From RYN-230 sp963713815 (GTDB lineage Bacteria; Actinomycetota; Actinomycetes; Streptosporangiales; Streptosporangiaceae): a stretch of 64,000 nt of DNA. Made by a program: the position numbers and the translations under genes. Shown piece after piece: positions 59,772 through 64,000 of this stretch. Under the pieces are notes generated by a model, which did no database searches, had not been told where the DNA came from, and was given only the letters and a program-made list of their open reading frames with translations. Every line of letters begins with the position of its first letter. The stretch's first letter is position 1. Location of the stretch: NCBI GenBank assembly GCA_963713815.1, contig CAVQNH010000044.1, forward strand, positions 13,948-77,947, written 5' to 3'.

Positions 59772-61076
59772 CGAACGAGCAGGCCGACGCGGACGGGGCC
59801 GATTGGCCCAAGCTCTTGGGCGAGTTCCAGCCCGGCGAAGAGAGTGGCGATCGCTGCGTAGTAGAGAGAATGTCCTCAGAAACTGTCTCAACAACTGCCC
59901 GGTAACGTGCACTGGAGCTTGCTCCGATTCAGTCATTGACGCCTCAGATCATCGCCCAAAAGAGCCTTGACCCCAGGCAACGGGAAAAGTGATGGCGTGG
60001 CGGCATGACCTTCATCATCGGGCAGGTGTTCGGGGCTGGATCACACCCCGCAGAGCAATCACCAGACGGCGCCGGTCACGAAAATGGCAAGCCGCAAACG
60101 CAAACGATTGCTTCTAGGTAAACTGGATGATGTCCATCCCGCCTCCCGGCTTTATGAACTGCTCAGAAGAGGCGTCGAGCCCGTACGGGCGACAGAGCGG
60201 AACGGTCGTCCTTCCCGGAACCAGGCGTCTCACGGGTCAATCTGCTAAGCCTGCGCTACCAGGGTCCGGAGCAACGCTCCCGGAGGCTGCTCAAGCTTTT
60301 TAAGCAGAGACCGGCACGGCTACGGGATCTGCCCACCGTGTCACTGCTCACGCTACATCCGGGTCCTATGCAATTCAAGAGATGTCAGCTCGTGGTGACA
60401 TTTGCGGAGTTCGGCGCAGTGTCCCAACGAATACGTAATGACTTTACAAAGTGATCACCACGTGTCAGCCATCTTTCCTGAGGCTGCAGGTCGCTCCCCG
60501 TGCTCGCCTTGCAGTTCCAGGTCGTAGCGCGGCCGGATCCACTGCGGTTGCACACTGCTGAAAATCGGGCCAGCCGCCGCAGACCGGTGCGCATCCCGGC
60601 TGATCGGCAGATCACGAGTCCAGCTGGCCACCCGGCGAAGCCGTCGGGCCAGTCGGGCCTGACAGGCGGACCGCCTGGTCTGCCGCCGTAGCCAGCCGCC
60701 AGCGATGCCGCAAATACACACCAGCTCCCGCGGGCAAGGGCCCCGCTGTCGTGGGCCAGGAGCATGAAGCGACCACGACTGCCGTCACTAGTCGGGCAGT
60801 CAGATGCAGTAGGACTCAGCTGGACTTGATGGGACATGATCCAAAACCCACGTCGCGCTGGCCAGGCATACTCCGGGACTACGGACGCCATACGGACAGA
60901 ACGCGGTATTGACACGGCTGGAAATGGAGAAATAGCAGGTCAGTGGGTATTCCGATGGGCCGGGATCGGCTCACTGTAAAACCGCTCACTCTTCCTGGTT
61001 GCGCTCCTGCGTCTGTGTCTGAATGTCTGTTCGATGGTCTGACCGTGCGGACGGATGATTCCACTAAGATCATCCC
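59772..61076. other. Long stretch without recognisable genes
   Basis: About 1.3 kb with lower G+C than the core and no frame showing host codon bias or a known motif. The minus-strand frame at 60385-60915 (176 codons) lacks a ribosome binding site and has mixed codon positions, so it is not called. The region probably consists of decayed insertion material. Confidence 0.45.
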
Positions 61077-61096
61077 GGGGGGCATTGTGGGGGGCA
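61077..61096 (+). promoter_or_regulatory. Paired GGGGGGCA sites, 12-bp period (left of tRNA-Thr fragment)
   Basis: GGGGGGCA occurs at 61077 and 61089. The pair ends 104 bp before the tRNA-Thr-derived core, within one base of the geometry at the third tRNA-Ala att copy. Confidence 0.5.
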
Positions 61097-61200
61097 AAAC
61101 GCAGCCTGCAGGGGCTGATCTGGGCTCGTCTCCGCTAGCGCGAGCTAGTGTTCTGCCTGTTCAGAGCCTCTACGGTGCTTACAGGGACGCTCTGGTGGTC

Positions 61201-61244
61201 CACGGTAAGGAGAAGGTCTACGGTTCGATTCCGTAAGGGGGCTC
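61201..61244 (+). repeat. Orphan 3' half of tRNA-Thr(GGT), putative att site
   Basis: CACGGTAAGGAGAAGGTCTA followed by CGGTTCGATTCCGTAAG and GGGGCTCC matches the anticodon-loop-to-3'-end half of an actinobacterial tRNA-Thr(GGT): T stem TACGG/CCGTA and acceptor AGGGGGC. The 5' half is absent. It resembles a tRNA 3' fragment left by site-specific integration. No complete tRNA-Thr is in the window. Confidence 0.8.
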
Positions 61245-61848
61245 CGCAGGTCAGGCGGGTTTTCGTCTGCCTATCCGAGGACCTCTTCCGATGTAGGGAG
61301 AGGGTCCGGAGTTGAACTCGGAAGCAAAGGCCCAGGTCAGAGCCGGTGTGTCGCTGCCTGGCAGATGCGGGATAGTTCCTGTCGGGCGAGGAAGTCTCGA
61401 CCATAACCCCTCGACCGACCAGCTCTTTTTGCCCTTGCTTGTGGATGGCCGCCATGCGGCGTCCGGTGCCGTTAGGGGGCAAACCGGGGGGCAAGATCCT
61501 TAAGCGGAGGGCCAGACCTGGTGACCGCGGCCGGTCGGCGCGCCTTGTGGTCACACCAGCCCGGTGGATCTCCGGTCGGCTGCCGCGGATAGTCAGCGGG
61601 TGATTGCCACGTCGGGAGTGCTGGACGCATAGCAGACGCACTCAGAACGCCGCTGCCCAAATTGTCGGGGGTCACTGAGGCAGGCGGCATCGGCACGACT
61701 CACGCCGTGTAGGCGCCCTGCGTCCCCGGTTCCATCGGCGTTGCTCTGCCCCGCATCGACGTCGGCGTCGTCGACCTCGATGACGTCCACTTGGGCGTTG
61801 CGCTGCCATGTGTCAAGGGTCGGCCACATGATGACAATGAGCCTCTTC
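61245..61848. other. Region right of the tRNA-Thr fragment, no gene
   Basis: No credible gene was found. Minus-strand frames here that read RNRTVDLLLTVDHQ are the antisense of the tRNA fragment, a known source of false proteins. It contains one further pair of GGGGGCA sites. Confidence 0.5.
61474..61493 (+). promoter_or_regulatory. Paired RGGGGGCA sites, 12-bp period (right of tRNA-Thr fragment)
   Basis: AGGGGGCA at 61474 and GGGGGGCA at 61486 repeat the same 12-bp period, about 230 bp right of the core. Confidence 0.45.
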
Positions 61849-62560
61849 ACGAGAACTCGATCAGCAGTTCGGGGTTAGCGCCGAGGAAGCCGTCGACCCT
61901 GAAGACGATACAGGTCGGATATAAGGCGAGCAGCCTGGACAGGACATCGATGGTGACGAACGGGCGATTGGCCGTCACATCGGCCTGACGCGCCAGGACG
62001 ACCTCGCCCAGCGCTCCGTCGCTAATGGCGGCCGATGGCGGCGGCCACGGCGCCCTTGGCGTCGCGGTCCATCACCGACGCCAGGGTGAACTGGCTCGGG
62101 GCCGCCTGGGACCGCGGTGGGCATCGCCGGCGATCCTGCAGGCCAGGAGCGCGGCGGACTAGCCCCAGTCGCCGGGCCGGCGATGCTCCGCCGTCGCGGC
62201 GACCGATCACGACACGAGGGATGACGAGCGCCCCGGGTGCGTCCCCGTCCCGCACGAACGGCAGCGTCCCCTAAAGCTACCGTCACGGTTCCCGCCGCGG
62301 CCACGTCACCGCCGCGTTGGAGCGGCCAGGGCGTCGTCGGCCACCTCGGCCACCGTCGCGGCGGTCGTGACACCGCAGGGAAGTTGCGAAGCCCAGGGCG
62401 ACGCCGCGCCCCGGCCAGCCCGGAGCCCTCGGTGCTGCCACAAGACGGCAGCCAGCAGCGGCGAGGAGGGGACGTCCACGGCATCGATGCCGGTTCCCTG
62501 ACCGGCGAGGCGCGCCGTCGCGGCTGCGGGGCGGCCCGCTCTTGGCGAGAGCACCTGCCT
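61849..62560 (-). pseudogene. Isochorismate synthase (MenF/EntC-like) relic
   Basis: Broken minus-strand frames carry chorismate-binding-enzyme features: SQFTLASVMDRDAKGAVAAA, then after a stop and frame change GEVVLARQADVTANRPFVTI and YPTCIVFRVDGFLGANPELL (family pattern GxSPELL). The sequence stops at IEFS, so the catalytic C-terminal half is missing. An N-terminal stretch (VPSSPLLAAVLWQHRGL) lies further upstream in another frame. At least two frameshifts and a 3' deletion make it non-functional. Confidence 0.65.
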
Positions 62561-62942
62561 CAGTGGCTCGGCCTTTGCGGATCGATGATGTCGGTTGCCT
62601 GCCGCAGCGCGCTGGCTACGCTTTATGAGGTTCCCTGGACACCTGTCGTGGGCTGACCGGCATCTGGCTTGCTCAGGGAAGCCGGCGATGCCATGCGGGC
62701 CAGCAGAATGGAGTCCCTGATCGAATGCTTCCTATGGCTCACGGGATGGAATACGACACTTCCCATAGATCGCCGCGGCCGGGCGAGGCTCGGGACGACG
62801 CTCTGTCCAACACCGCACTCCGTCCGTGTCTGGTTATCGCCATGTGGAACACTGCAGTCGGCGATGCCTAGCCGGGAGGCGCGGGAAGCATTCGGGAGTG
62901 ATCATGGAGCCTGGTATGGACGCATCTGGGCCGCGCACTGTA
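62561..62942. other. No gene seen
   Basis: The 382 bp have mixed composition and no coding bias. G+C content falls toward the right, as the cytidine deaminase-like gene is approached. Confidence 0.4.
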
Positions 62943-62954
62943 CAGAACGTTCTG
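62943..62954. promoter_or_regulatory. 12-bp perfect palindrome upstream of the deaminase-like gene
   Basis: CAGAACGTTCTG is fully self-complementary and lies 28 bp before TTG 62983. Its AGAACGTTCT core resembles repressor operators, but without the 4-bp spacer of a LexA box. It may control the cassette that follows. Confidence 0.4.
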
Positions 62955-62982
62955 AAGATGAAACCATGCAGGAGTGAAGAAA

Positions 62983-63414
62983 TTGTTACTTGCCGGATTG
63001 GATCCGCAAACTCGCAGGCTTCACGACGAGGCGCGTGCAGCCTCAGCCTTTGCTTATGCACCGTATTCAAATTTTCTGGTGGGGGCGGCTGTCCGAACGA
63101 GACGGGGCACGATTTTCCGGGGGTGCAACGTTGAAAACGCTAGTTACGGACTTACGTGTTGCGCTGAGCGGAATGCCATTTTTACCGCAGCCGCTGCGGA
63201 GGGTAACCGAATGCGAGTACAAGAGGTCGCTGTCCATGTTGATGCCGGAACCGCATCGCCTTGTGGAGCGTGCCGTCAAGTGATTGCAGAGTTCGGGAGT
63301 AACGTGCGGCTTATCTTCTCGGAACACGGACAAATTGTTGAGTCTACTCTTGCCGAGTTGCTGCCAAATAGTTTGATGCAGCCATCGTCGACAAATGGCG
63401 AGAGCGCGAGCTAG
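62983..63414 (+). CDS. Cytidine deaminase-like protein
   Basis: A 143-residue zinc deaminase. Catalytic motifs: GCNVENASYGLTCCAERNAI (zinc Cys and proton-shuttling Glu in CAER) and SPCGACRQVIAEF (PCxxC). YAPYSNFLVGAAV is the family's N-terminal motif. Length and motifs match free nucleoside deaminases (Cdd). TTG 62983 has AGGAG eight bases upstream; GTG 62974 is also in frame. The gene has far lower G+C than the core. Its neighbour is a radical SAM gene, so it may work in a dedicated nucleoside pathway rather than general salvage. Confidence 0.88.
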   Translation: MLLAGLDPQTRRLHDEARAASAFAYAPYSNFLVGAAVRTRRGTIFRGCNVENASYGLTCCAERNAIFTAAAAEGNRMRVQEVAVHVDAGTASPCGACRQVIAEFGSNVRLIFSEHGQIVESTLAELLPNSLMQPSSTNGESAS

Positions 63415-63491
63415 GTCCTGGACAGGTAGGTGTGAATAAGCCTTAATCGGACAGGTAGGTTAACCAGGGAAATGTGGCGAGGAAGTGCTAA

Positions 63492-64000
63492 TTGGGTTAT
63501 CCGGCTGACTGGCGCATTACGTCAAGATGCACGCTTGCGTGTGACTTCTGTTATGGTCCCGTTCCTGCCAATGATCCAAAAGCTGCTCGGAAAAGGATTT
63601 TATCGCGCCCTCGTAGACAGTTCAGCGGGAGTAATCACCTTCTGTGGCGGCGAGCCCTTGCTGGTGGACGAGATTGGCGACTATGCAGCCGGATTTCAAG
63701 CTGCAAGGAAGCGGACGATTTTGAATACCAACGGTGCATTGCTCCGCCGCCGACTTGACGAGGGAATGCAGATGTCTTTCGATGTCGTCGGCCTATCTCT
63801 TGATGGCTCGACTGCAGATGTGCACTGTCGCATGCGAGGTGACCGTGCAGACTTCAAAGCAGTGCTTGACGCTATGAAGATTGTTTCTAATCACCCGGAT
63901 ACTAAACTTAAAGTAGCGACTGTCATTAGTCGAGTCAATCAGCACGATATCAAATTTGACAGAGTTGATTTGTGAACTAAAGCCTGATATCTGGCGGTTG
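63492..64000 (+). CDS. Radical SAM protein, 3' end outside window, two apparent frameshifts
   Basis: The N-terminus has WRITSRCTLACDFCYGP, a CxxxCxxC cluster motif (Cys13, 17, 20). After one extra base near 63607 (TTATCGCGCC, expected ILSALVDS) the protein continues VITFCGGEPLLVDEIGDY, ILNTNGALL and VVGLSLDGS. After another extra base near 63954 it continues LTELICELKPDIWRL to the window end. These are the SAM-binding GGEP motif and the usual barrel strands. The spacing and end motif somewhat resemble nucleotide-modifying radical SAM enzymes including viperins, but no specific family can be claimed. TTG 63492 is the likely start. G+C is low. Confidence 0.75.

Noticed and set aside
60385..60915. 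Minus-strand 176-codon frame
   Set aside because: No ribosome binding site, no codon bias and no recognisable motif, in a region that looks decayed.
61135..61641. Minus-strand frame of 168 codons containing RNRTVDLLLTVDHQ
   Set aside because: It is the antisense of the tRNA-Thr fragment plus flanks, without ribosome binding site or coding bias.
63492..64000. Calling the radical SAM protein a viperin
   Set aside because: CxxxCxxC, GGEP and the last strand are compatible, but these are shared by many radical SAM families and the C-terminal third is outside the window.

Overview
The window is very G+C-rich, uses many GTG/TTG starts and has the gene order clpX-valS-folC-ndk-mreBCD-mrdA-rodA-radical SAM-rne-rplU-rpmA-obgE-proB-nadD-rsfS. 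This is the conserved chromosome of a high-GC actinomycete (Streptomyces / Streptosporangiales / Catenulispora type). Several genes have a TANNNT hexamer 6-8 nt before the start codon, the usual sign of leaderless actinobacterial mRNAs.

Region 1 (1-34.2 kb) is core chromosome: protein quality control (clpX), tRNA charging (valS), folate (folC), nucleotide metabolism (ndk), the elongation machinery (mreB-mreC-mreD-mrdA-rodA), a conserved radical SAM pair ahead of RNase E, ribosomal proteins L21/L27 with the Obg GTPase, proline synthesis (proB), an M48 protease, NAD synthesis (nadD), a sulfatase, the ribosome silencing factor and a GpgP-like phosphatase.

Region 2 (34.3-45.9 kb) starts at an intact tRNA-Ala(GGC) gene. 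Its 3' half is repeated at 39746 and 45468, which marks two stacked integrated elements or their remains. The first (about 5.4 kb) carries a GIY-YIG/DUF4357 gene, a truncated endonuclease V-like gene, a HEPN protein, a transposase relic, an A+T-rich LexA paralogue, a small two-helix membrane protein behind an array of four SOS boxes, and a DUF2637 protein. The second (about 5.7 kb) carries DUF4239, YbjQ-like, zinc-ribbon and amidotransferase-fold proteins. No integrase is visible.

Region 3 (45.9-59.8 kb) is a minus-strand envelope-lipid-like cluster: two near-duplicate proteins joining a degenerate PAP2 domain, a kinase, a membrane anchor and an external domain; a membrane-kinase-flippase (LPG synthase TM type) fusion; true PAP2 phosphatases; a P-type ATPase with an altered M4 motif; and a secreted tripeptidyl-peptidase-like hydrolase. 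The hypothesis that they act together rests on gene order and ATGA-type overlaps only.

Region 4 (59.8-64 kb) is accessory and decayed: an orphan 3' half of tRNA-Thr(GGT) flanked by the same 12-bp-periodic repeats as the tRNA-Ala sites, an isochorismate synthase relic, and a lower-GC cytidine deaminase-like gene followed by a radical SAM gene cut by the window end.

About a dozen single-base (and one 17-base) frameshifts interrupt otherwise well conserved proteins, including essential valS and rne. Sequencing or assembly indels are the simplest explanation, so broken genes here should be read with that in mind.
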